From the NCBI GenBank assembly GCA_963082975.1, contig OY720349.1, positions 68,384,501-68,448,500 on the forward strand: a DNA stretch of 64,000 nucleotides, read 5' to 3'. A program made the position numbers and the translations under genes. Positions 35,734 through 45,940 of this stretch are shown one piece after another. Origin of the DNA: Labia minor. Taxonomy: Eukaryota; Arthropoda; Insecta; Dermaptera; Spongiphoridae. The notes beneath the pieces are model-generated. The model was given only the letters and a program-made list of their open reading frames with translations, did no database searches and had not been told where the DNA came from. Position 1 is the stretch's first letter. The number at the start of each line of letters is the position of its first letter.

Positions 35734-36480
35734 CTACCTATAACAACATAATCAATAGAAATAAATAATCTAATAAATGAGTTAAAAGTAAAAATAAATG
35801 GTTAATATGTAATTTTATTCTTTTAATTTTTTTATTTTTATTCTTATCCTATCATTTGTTTATATTTTTAATAATAAATATATTCTTTATTGCATTAAAT
35901 TGTAATATTAATAAAACAATGTACTAACTAATAATAATAAATTAAAGATATTTAGAAATGTTAATAATATTTTATGAAATTAATTAAATATTCATTAGAT
36001 CCTATAGGTATTAAAATTAAAGTTTGTAAATATTTATAAATAATTAACAATCAATTATAATTGGATTTTAATAAAATAAAATTTGAATAAATATTTAAAT
36101 TATCTATATCGTTAATTCGTATTTACTATAGAATGTATACGAAATTTAAATGCAAATTAACGAGTTTTTCTAGCAAACGTATATTTTTGTATTTTGTATT
36201 TTTTTAAATTTTTCTTTAATTAATCTCACATAATAGACTAGACTCAGACAAATGCTTTCTAAACTTATTTGCTCTAGTGCCCCTTTTTCATAAAAAATAT
36301 TACTCAGCTGCAAATTAATTTTTTTAATAAATTTTAATAGCAATTAAACTGAAAGATATGTAATATGTTTCTACCTTTTTTTGTAAAAACGAAAAGCGTA
36401 AATTTGAAACGTTGTTCATTTAAATTATATACCCAATTATCTAACTCAGAATAGAAAAGTAACTAATACAATTTTCCCAA
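33871..36480. other. AT desert with CT/TA compound microsatellite
   Basis: Over 2.5 kb of AT-rich DNA with a CT tract (35676-35700) fused to a TA tract (35701-35731). A polypyrimidine patch lies near 34740. No gene or bounded element is seen. Confidence 0.55.
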
Positions 36481-36635
36481 ATTGCACCTGTGATCTTCAC
36501 CCCCTCCCCCGGGCAACACTCACCTGGTGGTTGTAGGTCCGCCTTGGGTATCAGTGTACTAATTTTATTTATTTATTTACATTTTAATATTTACATATAA
36601 AACAAATAAAAATAGTAATTATTTAATTATTTATC

Positions 36636-36815
36636 AGTCCCTTTTTGGGCATAGGCCTCTCCCGTTTCTTTCCAAATTTCTCATCTTCTGGTAGTTCTTC
36701 CCCAATCGTTTCCTGTTATCTTCTTAATATCATGGTACTCTCTCTTGTGTTGTCTTCCTTACGTTCTTTTTCCATCCGTCCATCTTTCGTCGTTTAGTCT
36801 TGCTATGTGATCTGC
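36636..36815 (-). pseudogene. LINE ORF2 C-terminal tail
   Basis: Minus strand reading gives GHIARLNDERWTDGWKKN at 36815-36763 and, in another frame close to the end, IWKETGEAYAQKGTDK followed by a stop. The plus-strand gggcataggcctctccc corresponds to GEAYAQ, a very common end of arthropod jockey/RTE-type LINE proteins. Between the two motifs the frame is broken. No poly(A) follows, only AT-rich DNA. The family is clear, the clade is not. Confidence 0.75.
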
Positions 36816-37055
36816 CTATTTCTATTTTAATTTTATTATTTCTTTTGTTATATTTTGTAACTGTGTTTTTTTGTATATATATTAATTCTTGATTTTATCT
36901 TTTCCCTTTAAAATTTAGGACAAGAGGTTCCCTAGTAGAAGTGGATCTCTTATACCATACCATTTGCTAAAAATATATTTTTGTTAATGTTTATTTACTT
37001 TGAAAATCTTAAAATGCATAGCGCTACTGAACTTGAAAATTCTTGACCGCACAAC

Positions 37056-37708
37056 TAGGGCTTACAATATCGGGATCTCGGGATCCCGAATACCGGGATT
37101 TTTGTCCGGTATTAAAAACCGGTATTTATGTAAAAATACCGGTATTTTGGTATTACGAATTTACGAATTTACAAAATGTGTATGATGTTTTAATGACAAT
37201 AGTGCCGACAAGTGTAGAATCAGAAAGAGCTTTTTCGGCCGCTGGTTATATTTGTACGAAAATTCGGTCCTCGCTTGATGATGAAACGCGTGTTTTTTAA
37301 GATCAAACTTTAATAAACAAAACGCAAGTTATTAATATTAAATACTTTCAATTTATATTTTTATATTTTTTACTTCTTTAATATTTAATTCTTTAATTAT
37401 ATAATACCATACGAGCCTATTATATGTAAAATGTAACATAGAATTTAATATTTACTTTATTTTACTTGCACGTTTTTTGTATCTATCTATTCCTACTCTC
37501 TCGATGTAATAAAATAAATAATAACTACTCATTTCAGAACAATATTTATTGGATTTCATATATTATTTGTTAAAAAGTCAATATAACAACTGAGGTAAGT
37601 AGAAATATAGCTAGTAAATTTATTATTAATAATACCGGTATCCTGGTATTTCAAATTTCAAATACCAAATACCGGTATTCAGATTTTAGTTCGGTATTGT
37701 AAGCCCTT
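37056..37708 (+). mobile_element. hAT element remnant, 653 bp, with 8 bp duplication
   Basis: Flanked by perfect cgcacaac copies (37048-37055 and 37709-37716). Termini TAGGGCTTACAATA and TATTGTAAGCCCTT are inverted. Just inside each end are clusters of the octamer ACCGGTAT and its reverse (about 37105-37150 and 37630-37680), in the position where hAT transposases bind subterminal repeats. It encodes only the last part of a transposase, so it is a deletion derivative. Confidence 0.95.
37160..37300 (+). pseudogene. hAT transposase C-terminal dimerisation fragment
   Basis: The plus-strand frame reads VYDVLMTIVPTSVESERAF, then SAAGYICTKIRSSLDDETRV and a stop. This is the conserved hAT family dimerisation region (pattern PTSVxSERxFSxAGxIxxxxRxxLxxxTV). 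The DDE catalytic domain and zinc finger are missing, so no activity is expected. It lies within the inverted termini and target duplication of the element and is not host sequence. The stop after RVF truncates the usual extension by a few residues. Confidence 0.95.
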
Positions 37709-37716
37709 CGCACAAC

Positions 37717-39686
37717 CACATTCCTCAAATGTCTCCAATCTCTAAACTTGAGCTTTATCAATTTAATTTTTAATTGGCCCGATCGTACCCGATTTTCATT
37801 AACTTACTATATATCGGACATCTTTGGTTTTTGTTTGCTTAAGTTGTAAGCACTGTTTGTGTTTAACTATCAATACCTTCTGTAATTTTAGTGCCTACTT
37901 TCAAATAAGAAAGATTTGTAATAAGAAAATTTTTAAAAAATTTACAAAGAAGAAGATATGCATTTTTGGCATTGGATGGTGAACGAATTTAGTTAAGAAT
38001 AAAAATGTTAGTCCAGGGACAAAAAGTAAAAAATTCAGAATTAGACACAATCAAAAAAAGGATAATTAATAACTAAGACATCGCATATCGTCCAAAAAAA
38101 CAATTTAAAAAGTCCAAGAGTGCAGAGGAAAGTTCTCCAGTGTCGATCATATTCTCAAGATATTATTCTATCTATCAATTTCCGTTTTTGCAAAATAGTT
38201 TGAATGACAAAAAATTTATTTTTAAAACTCAAGAACTATTTTATAGAAAATAGAAGGTTTTTTTTCCAAAATAGAATCGGCAAGTGTTGATCGATGGCAA
38301 ATAATTATCGAGAGATTATATTTTTTAAAAACTATATTGTTTATCTTTCAATTTATGGAAGATTGTTTTTAAGAGGGCACAAATTTATGTGCAATCAATA
38401 TATGGAAGTATATATTTTCAAATTATTTCATGTAATTCGTTAGTGAAAATAATTATAGACTCCAAAATGCTTCTATAATTCTGAGTAGATATTATTTATT
38501 TTTTGTCTTTTATCTTTTCTCTTAAGGTTTTTGTTCTCAGATTAATATAAAATATACAAATTAATTATTATAATGAATCACTCTCTCTAAAACATAAAAC
38601 TAAAGAAATTTCCTAAATATTTTCTAAATTATTTTTATGATCTCAAATCCGAATTTTGTCTGTAAAAGAAATTTTCAAAAAATCTAATATTTAGATATAA
38701 ATTTATAAAAGATATCTATTAGGTGTCAATAAATTTTATTAATAAGTATTATTTACTAGATTATTGAGAAAATATGTATATTTATACCATTATACTAATA
38801 TCAAATAAACTAATATTAATAATAATAATACATACAAAAATTTAAAAGGAAATTCTTTGTCTTGATCCTTTTCTTAATTATACTCAACAACTGTTCTATA
38901 AAAAAGACTCGTACTATCTTGATATAATTTCTTTTTCTTCATTTATCATATAATAATACATACACATTCACATATAACGTATAACATTTTAATTACCAAG
39001 AGAGGGCGATATATGTGCACATATTCGAGATCGAGTGGCGATTACGTTCAAATGCAAATTTCACTATCAAGCAGAGATTTTGCATATAAGATTCAGTGAA
39101 TAAATTCAAGGAAATGTTCGTTCTCAAATGCGTGTCTTTGCGTGACCAGGGGATCCCCTTTTCCTTCCATGTATATACATCAAATGTATATACATTTCTT
39201 CTTTCGTCTTTTGATCAGTGAGAGGGAGTAAGAGAGAGAGAGAGAGAGGTTAAGGAGGAGGAGGAGGGGAGGGGAGGTAAAAGAAACGAATAAAAACAAA
39301 AGACCCTATGATGTGCATATGAATATATGGAGATTGAGTTGATAACCTGCCGAAATATCCTTTTACTGCTACATGAATCTACCTATTTTGTATTATTTAT
39401 TAAGATTGCTATCATCCTTTGCACATTATATTCGTATTTTATATCTTCGCCATTCACAAAGATATGTGTTTAGATACGTAACTATCTTTTATGACAATAC
39501 TTTTAAATCTTTAGAGAAATTTATCACTCTACTAAACTCTAAATCATAAAATTTCATAATTCCAATATTAATATCAAATATAAAATTTTGATAGAGACAC
39601 AATATGTACTAGAATATTCTTTAGACAATTTTTTTTTGTTATTTATAAAATATATATAAAAATTTGATTATTTTAAATATAATTTC
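37717..39686. other. AT desert
   Basis: AT-rich sequence with GA-rich runs at 39234-39249 and a GGA-rich patch near 39255-39280. No gene or bounded repeat is supported. Confidence 0.5.
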
Positions 39687-39850
39687 TATATCTTATCTTA
39701 TTATGCTAGCTAAAATTGTTTGTTTCTATGTTTGTTTGTTTAGCCATGGGTTCTCAAAAACCGCTCTAACGATTTTTTTCAAATTCACACTAGATATAGT
39801 ATTTATAAAGAAAAATTGAGTTTTATTGATCACATCTCAGGAAAAGTACA
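39687..39850 (+). repeat. Dispersed repeat interrupted by the solo LTR (left part)
   Basis: Matches 61675-61815 closely: atcttatcttattatgctag, then ggttctcaaaaaccgctcta and acgatttttttcaaattcac. The match to the intact copy is resumed at about 40940, right of the LTR (ttatttcttaatttaaaatt against taatttcttaattgaaaatt). This shows the LTR inserted into a pre-existing copy. Confidence 0.75.
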
Positions 39851-40934
39851 TGTTTCCGCATGGAACCTGAATTCAAATAAATTTGAATTCCCGCCCTCTG
39901 ACTATGTTTAAATAGTAATTAAGTTAATATTTATAAATATTAGTGTTAATTAATTATATAGTGTAATTTAATATTCTTAAGTTAATTTCATTTATAGTTT
40001 TAAATATTTAATTGTTATTGTCATAAATTCATGAGGTTGACCACCCCCCTCCCTTACTATCTACATATAAATAGACAGGCCGAGCTCTCTGAAGCGCTGT
40101 TGTTGTCCCTGTCGCCCGAGTGCTATTGCCTTTGTCTGTCGCTGCTGCCTGTTGTTTTTATCTGCTCGTCCACTGCTTACTGGGGCTCCTTGGCCCACCG
40201 ACGCCTTATTCGACCCGTTCGAATTTACGACTCGAACGCGGTGCTTTTGGGATCGTCAAGGCGGCTACAGATTCCAGCTGCCGGCCCTGTGCTCCAGAGT
40301 TTGTTCCGAGGGGGCAAACCCAGTGATTCCTGAAGGGGATCATCTCTACTTTTGGATCCGTGGTGGTCCATTCAATCCGTTGGAGACTCGAGGAGGGTCC
40401 AAAGCCAATTGATCGTTGGATCAATTGCGAAACCAGCAGAGAAGACATCCAGGCAGCGAACGGCCGCGTAAACCCCCATTTATTTCAATTCCCGTTGGTC
40501 AGATAAGTGCACTTATGAACACTTTGAACTATATTAATTTTAGACTTAAAATTTAGATTTAAGTTGATATATAAAAATATTTAGGTGACCCTAAATATAA
40601 TTAATCCATTTACATTGACCTAATTTTAATTTAATTAAAGATTATAAAAGTTGATTACAGTGTTTATTTAGCGAGCTTTTTTCAATTCCAAATTCTTAAT
40701 ATATTAAACATAGACCTCTAATACAGTCCACTTAATTTTCAAGGTGCGATAGAAGTGAAGAGGTAACTATCGCAATATTATATTAATTCCTCTTTTTAGC
40801 CTTCGAGCAAAATTAATATATATTAAGGATTCATCCCATTCCATTTCCTCCCACTTTCGATTTTCAGGAACAATCGCTTTCTATTATTTTTTAGGTCTTA
40901 CAAGCCTCTATAGTCGATGTATCAAGCGGATACA
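39851..40934 (+). mobile_element. Solo LTR of an LTR retrotransposon, 1084 bp
   Basis: Begins TGTTTCCGCATGG and ends catcc-type inverse sequence gcggataCA, so it has TG...CA ends and a short terminal inverted match (TGTxTCCGCxTG). The 5 bp gtaca flanks both sides (39846-39850, 40935-40939). A TATA-like catataaata box near 40064 precedes a GC-rich leader, consistent with U3, R and U5. No internal region lies on either side, so two LTRs probably recombined to leave one. Ty3/gypsy or BEL/Pao cannot be distinguished. Small open frames of 68-100 codons in it are incidental. Confidence 0.8.
40060..40078 (+). promoter_or_regulatory. Possible LTR TATA box
   Basis: ctacatataaatagacagg lies upstream of the GC-rich part of the LTR and is kept at 1197-1215 in the truncated copy as catataaaaag. 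Position and conservation fit a core promoter; activity is inferred. Confidence 0.45.
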
Positions 40935-41461
40935 GTACATTTACATTATTTATTTCTTAATTTAAAATTATATATGGGTGAAGTCACATGACATCCATTT
41001 TTATTTTTTAACTGAAATTGTATTAATATTTTTTTTTGATGATACAGTAGAAGTCCGATAATCCGGCACGTTCGGGACCGGCTCGGTGCCGGACTACCGG
41101 AAATTCCGGATTATCGGCAAATACATACAACAAAGTTTATTTTACATTTTATATAGTTGTTAACGCCTGTTTTTGGTTATTGGCGTTTTGACTTGATAAG
41201 TGTCAAGTTAAAACAATTCTCTTTCATATCTTCATTTATCCCCGAACGGCGCTGCCGTCCGAATGGATATTGAAGTGTTTCTCTCTTTTTTCACCTCTTT
41301 TTTGAACGTCGGCAGACGCGCAGGCCGTCCCACCTCCATTCAAGTTTCTATTCAAGTTTCTATTCGTATTCGTTCTCGTTATCGTTATATCGCTCGCTAT
41401 TCGCTTCCATCTCGTCAATTCCACACATCTCTTGAATCGTTTCCATATTTCGTTTATCTCG

Positions 41462-41995
41462 CTTTATTAAAAGCATTTCTCTAAATATATTTAGAATAAT
41501 TCTTTCCCAGAGGTTTTGGTTGACCTGCTCGGATCGAATATCGGTTGAATCATTTTTATGGTTCTTTTGACTTGCTTTATTGAAAGCATTTTGCTAAATA
41601 TATTTAGAATAATTCTTTCCCAGAGGTTTTAGTTGACCTGCTCGGATCGAATATCGGTTGAATCATTTTCATGGTTCTTTTGACTTGCTTTATTGAAAGC
41701 ATTTTGCTAAATATATTTAGAATAATTCTTTCCCAGAGGTTTTGGTTAACCTGCTCGGATCGAATATAGTTTGAATCATTTTCATGGTTCTTTTGTCTTG
41801 CTTTATTGAAAGCATTTCGCTAAATATATTTAGAATAATTCTTTCCCAGCGGTTTTGGTTAACCTGCTCGGATAGAATATCGTTTGAATCATTTTCATGT
41901 TTCGTTTGTCTTGCTTTATTGAAAGCATTTCTCTAAACGTATTTAGAATAATTTCTTTTCTCGTGGTATTTCTTGACCTGATCGGATCGAATAGC
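41462..41995. repeat. 113 bp minisatellite, about 4.7 copies
   Basis: The unit starting ctttattgaaagcatttc recurs at 41462, 41575, 41688, 41801 and 41914, an exact 113 bp period each time. Units share tatttagaataattctttcc, gcggttttggttaacctgctcggatcgaat-type wording and gaatcattttcatg. Divergence rises toward the right. It lies wholly inside the Tigger termini. Confidence 0.97.
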
Positions 41996-41999
41996 TAAA

Positions 42000-43430
42000 A
42001 GTATCGGATTTCTTTTAATAAATCCCTTCATAGTACTTCATGCATGTAAAAAAAAGGAAAATCCAAGACTTGGTCTTTTGGTTTCGATGTATTATCAAGG
42101 TATATCAACATTTTCTTTTTCCTTTTTTGCATCTATTTCGATTAAAGAATATAACATTAATTTAATTTATTATCTATCTTCATTTGAATTGAATTATATC
42201 GATTATAGGATATTCTAAAAACGGATATCTTATAAAATTGTCTTTACATAGAATATTTAGTATTATGAATTCTATGTAATCAATTGTTTGGTCAAAACCC
42301 AAACAGTTAATTTCGTTTCGTTATTTTAAGCAAAAATTATATAATTGTAATTATACCCTTACTTATATATATTTTTTCTTGTGATTTCCTTGAAGGATCA
42401 TTTCTATTTTGTTTCGAATCAAATTTATTAATTGATTTTCTCTTAATTAATTATCGATAGAGGCTTCTCTAATTATATCCAGATGTTTCTATTATATCTT
42501 GGTATATACACTCGTTCTATGTGAATGTTTGTTTTCATTGGTTTATTTATCATAATAAATCTAAATGTATTATTAAATTTCTTAACAAAAAATAAAGCTG
42601 ATGATTTTGTATTATTATCAGTTTTGTTTTTTAAACATAAAATTATACGATTGTGTATTTTAAAAAGAATAATCTATTTCTAGGATTATTCAATCCTATT
42701 TAATATATTATATTGTGTTCGAAAAATACATTTCTTTTCTTAACATGAATTATATTTATAATGATAAATTTCTAAATTTAAATCTTTTTATTCTTTTAAT
42801 AATTTTAGGTTCTATAAATAAAGGATTATCTAATCTTTAACTTTAAAAACAGCTGAGTTTTTTCTAAATTTAATTTTTTATATTAGTTTAAATAAATATT
42901 ACATTTTTATCTATTCGACCAATATAATGTATTTCTATAAAAATATTTTCTTAATTTATTTAATATAATAATTGCAATCGTGTTATTTAACCTCTAATGG
43001 AAAAATATAGAATTAATGATTTTGTACATTTATTAATTCTATGATTTTTATTTAAATTTAATTATAAAATTATTTAATTGTATTTTCAACGAGTAATCGA
43101 ATTGAAAGATTATTACGTTTTTATTAATATTATATATTGTATTGTTGATAATTATTCTTTTTAATTCAAATTAATTATATTTGTAAATTTCAAGCTATTA
43201 AGTGCTTAATTATATCTCTTGCTTTTAACATAAACTTTATTTCGTTATCAAAGGTTTATTAAACCATAAAATCTAAAATCTTTGAATTTAAAATTTTACA
43301 TTTTTATATTGTCTTAATGTACATTTTCTATTTATTAAAATATTGTAATTTATTATTTATTTTAAAGAGATAATCCAATTATAACGTTATATGAAACCAT
43401 TATCTTTTATTTTATTCTGAAAAATGCCTG
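42000..43430. other. AT-rich Tigger interior
   Basis: Very AT-rich, no coding frame. Degenerate ggattatctaatc / agataatccaat motifs recur at about 42680, 42825, 43100 and 43370, which may mark an old, much diverged tandem array. A GC-richer block follows at 43440-43600 without recognisable identity. Confidence 0.4.
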
Positions 43431-43799
43431 TCTCTTTTTCATTACAAGGACCCTAACAGTTCCCGTGGTTTTGCACAAGTGAAGGGATTAAGGAACAAAT
43501 CTGCAACTTCGAGATCCTTCATGCGCAAGCGATTTTATCGGCTCCGTAGGAAGTCAGTTGGGTACTCCATCGAATACCCTTCATCTCGTTAAAGTCGTTT
43601 AGGCTTTAACAATAGTGTATGTACACGTACTGTAAAAAATATTTCACTTTGATTTAAAAAAGTCACGAATGTCTTTTTGTTTTCTTGACTTTTGGCGTTT
43701 AGTATAAAATTTATTTCTAATGATATGGAAATCAATAATTTCTGAAGCAGTGTAACTAATCCCAGTCGTCATTTAACAGGCCTTGAATAAAAGACCTTC

Positions 43800-44150
43800 T
43801 ATAAAAGCATTTAAAATTTTATATAATCCCTTGGTCCATGGGTTGAATCAAAGATTTTATGTTAAGTGGGAGCAGAGTAGCAACAATATTCCCAGAAACT
43901 AACTCATCTACTGGCAGATGGGCTTTGCAATTGTCCAAAAGAAGGATGGCTTTAGTATCTTCTGGTAGACCAAGGCTTTTGAAGGATTCCTTGACCTCAG
44001 GCACAAAGTGGTGAAAAAAACAGTCTTTAAAGAGGACGCAGTCATCCACGCATTTGATTGAGTATAGTATTGGAATGGCAAGTGTGCATTCTTAAAAGCC
44101 CTGGGTTTTGAAGATTTACCTATCACACAAGGGGAATAGCTCTCGAGCGT
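43800..44150 (-). pseudogene. Tigger/jerky-type DDE transposase fragment
   Basis: The minus strand reads [12 protein letters not shown] and YYTQSNAWM in one frame, then after a frameshift near 44040 [18 protein letters not shown] and [16 protein letters not shown], ending with [21 protein letters not shown]. This is the pogo/Tigger DDE domain: IGKxxxPR, AWM, HFVPEV, LLLDNxxxH (second catalytic D) and LPxNxxxxxQPMDQGI. The helix-turn-helix DNA-binding half and the region with the first D are missing upstream, and the C-terminus is soon lost. It sits at the correct end of the element, so it is its own decayed gene rather than a domesticated host protein. Confidence 0.95.
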
Positions 44151-44539
44151 TTTTATTTGCTTTTGGAGAAAACCAAAATTTTTACAATTTTCCGGAGCGA
44201 TGCCGGACTATCGGGCATTCCGGACTGTTGGATGCCGGACTAATGGATTTCTACTGTATCTCCTAATATTTTCTCCGCCTATGGTTCGTAAGTATTGTAT
44301 ATGTTATAATAGCGAAATAGAGTATAATATTTCTTGATCATTTCATTTTGATATTTTATTTTCATTGCTTGATTTTTATTGAATATTTTGAATTATAATG
44401 AAATTTGAGAAAATGCAAAGTTAGAGACTTGAGACAATTTATAAAAATAAAATTAACATAATTAACGTTATAAAACTATAGATAAATTAACAATATATAC
44501 ATTCATTAATAGTATTAATTTAAATTAATTGATTTATTT

Positions 44540-45940
44540 GTTTTTTTTATTTTTTTAAGTTTATATAATTCTCCGTGTTGTTCATTCAAGAGTATCAATT
44601 TTTTTTTGATTTATTATAATAAAATTTAAACAAATAAAAATTTTCACTTTGTTAATTTATATAAATTCCAATTTAAACTGATTGTGAGTCATACGCTTTG
44701 GCAAGACTGAATAATTTGTGTACAGAAATATTGAATGTTCTTAGCGAGATTTGATATAATGTTGTCCTATTTGTGTCCAAATCTGAATTAGAAGAAAATT
44801 ATAAATTGCCTCCTCTTCCAGCCCAATTCATTTACTCATCCATGTTGCATAAGGCTTCTTAATTTCTTAACACTCCGTTTTTTTTAAATTTAAAATAGAA
44901 GGAGAGAAAGAATTTTAAATTATAATCGAATAGTCTATATATTCTATATATCAGTATTTTTTCTGAATTTAATACCAAGTTGATTTTCAAAATTTTCCAT
45001 TCTTTATACATATGATTGATTACATTCATTAAAATTTAAACAAATTCAAATATTCTAATTTTTAAATTTATTACAATTTAATATTATTTATTATTAATAT
45101 CATATCAAAAAAAGAGAATTTATTAAAAATTAAAAATAAAAAAAGAAACCTATTAATAAAAAAATATAATAGAATACAATAATTTTGATTTAAAACAAAT
45201 TTTAAAAAAATACTCAATATAAAAAAGACAGAAATTTGAAACATCTCGTTTATATCATTTTTCTGAAAAATCATATTTTAATTTTATATAACCAAGAAAT
45301 CATTTTTTCACTTAAAATATAGTTGTAATTAATATATAATTGAAACAAAAACAAAAATAATATAATCTAGTCATTTTAATTGATATTTTGAAAATATTTT
45401 TGTTTTCATAAAACATTAAAAATAATATATTCTGTTTTTTTAACATTTCACTTTCAAATAGAAAAGAAGAAATATTCAATTATATAGAAAGAATAAATAA
45501 AAATTAAGTTAAATATGATCTAAATATTTTATTAAATTAATTAAAATGAGAACTTTTAAAATAAATTATTTAATTGACATGATATTTTAATATTAGAATT
45601 TAAAATAAAATATTATATTAATTCTTTATTTGGGAATTTTTATAATAATTAATATATACATATTGTGAAAATGATTCCGCTAGGGACAGGCTCTTGAATG
45701 AGCAACACGGAGAATTATATAAACTTTAAAAAATTAATTTCTGTGAATTCTATTGATTAGATATTAATAAAATTTATATCCTATGTTACTCTAGAGGTAT
45801 ATAAGGAGAATATTGTGATGTAATTTCATAGAAATCGGCTCAGCCAATTCTGACTCTATAAATTAGTTATTTTCCGGGCAGACTGACATGAAAAATTCTA
45901 AAGTCACTTTTGGATTCTAGAGGTCATGAAACTCGAAGAA
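44540..45940 (-). mobile_element. Inverted Helitron-derived segments
   Basis: 44782-45620 is the inverse of 21395-22229 (for example ttgcctcctcttccagccca against gggctggaagaggaggtaa). 45690-45940 is the inverse of 11820-12090. A short plus-strand fragment with ctccgtgttgttcattcaag lies at 44570-44592. The minus-strand copy is truncated at its 5' side near 45940, and no CTRR end is visible. The 67-codon frame in this block is chance. Confidence 0.7.

Larger units (their letters stand above)
41045..44256 (-). mobile_element. Tigger/pogo DNA transposon, 3.2 kb, degenerate
   Basis: Inverted ends CAGTAGAAGTCCGATAATCC at the left and, reversed, CAGTAGAAATCCATTAGTCC at the right, each continuing with tgccgga-rich wording. 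TA dinucleotides flank both sides (41043-41044, 44257-44258). These ends are the Tigger signature. Only the right third holds transposase sequence. Most of the interior (about 41230-43620) looks foreign: a 113 bp minisatellite and a very AT-rich stretch. This suggests a nested insertion or gene replacement, but I could not fix its edges. Confidence 0.9.

Noticed and set aside
40031..40448. Several 68-100 codon frames in the GC-rich LTR leader as genes
   Set aside because: They overlap on both strands and exist because GC-rich sequence has few stops; the truncated copy at 995 does not preserve them.
41462..41995. CRISPR-like array
   Set aside because: The 113 bp unit repeats head to tail without unique spacers, in a eukaryotic transposon.
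43819..44049. Jerky-like DDE protein as a domesticated host gene
   Set aside because: It lies inside Tigger termini with TA flanks, is frameshifted and lacks its DNA-binding half.
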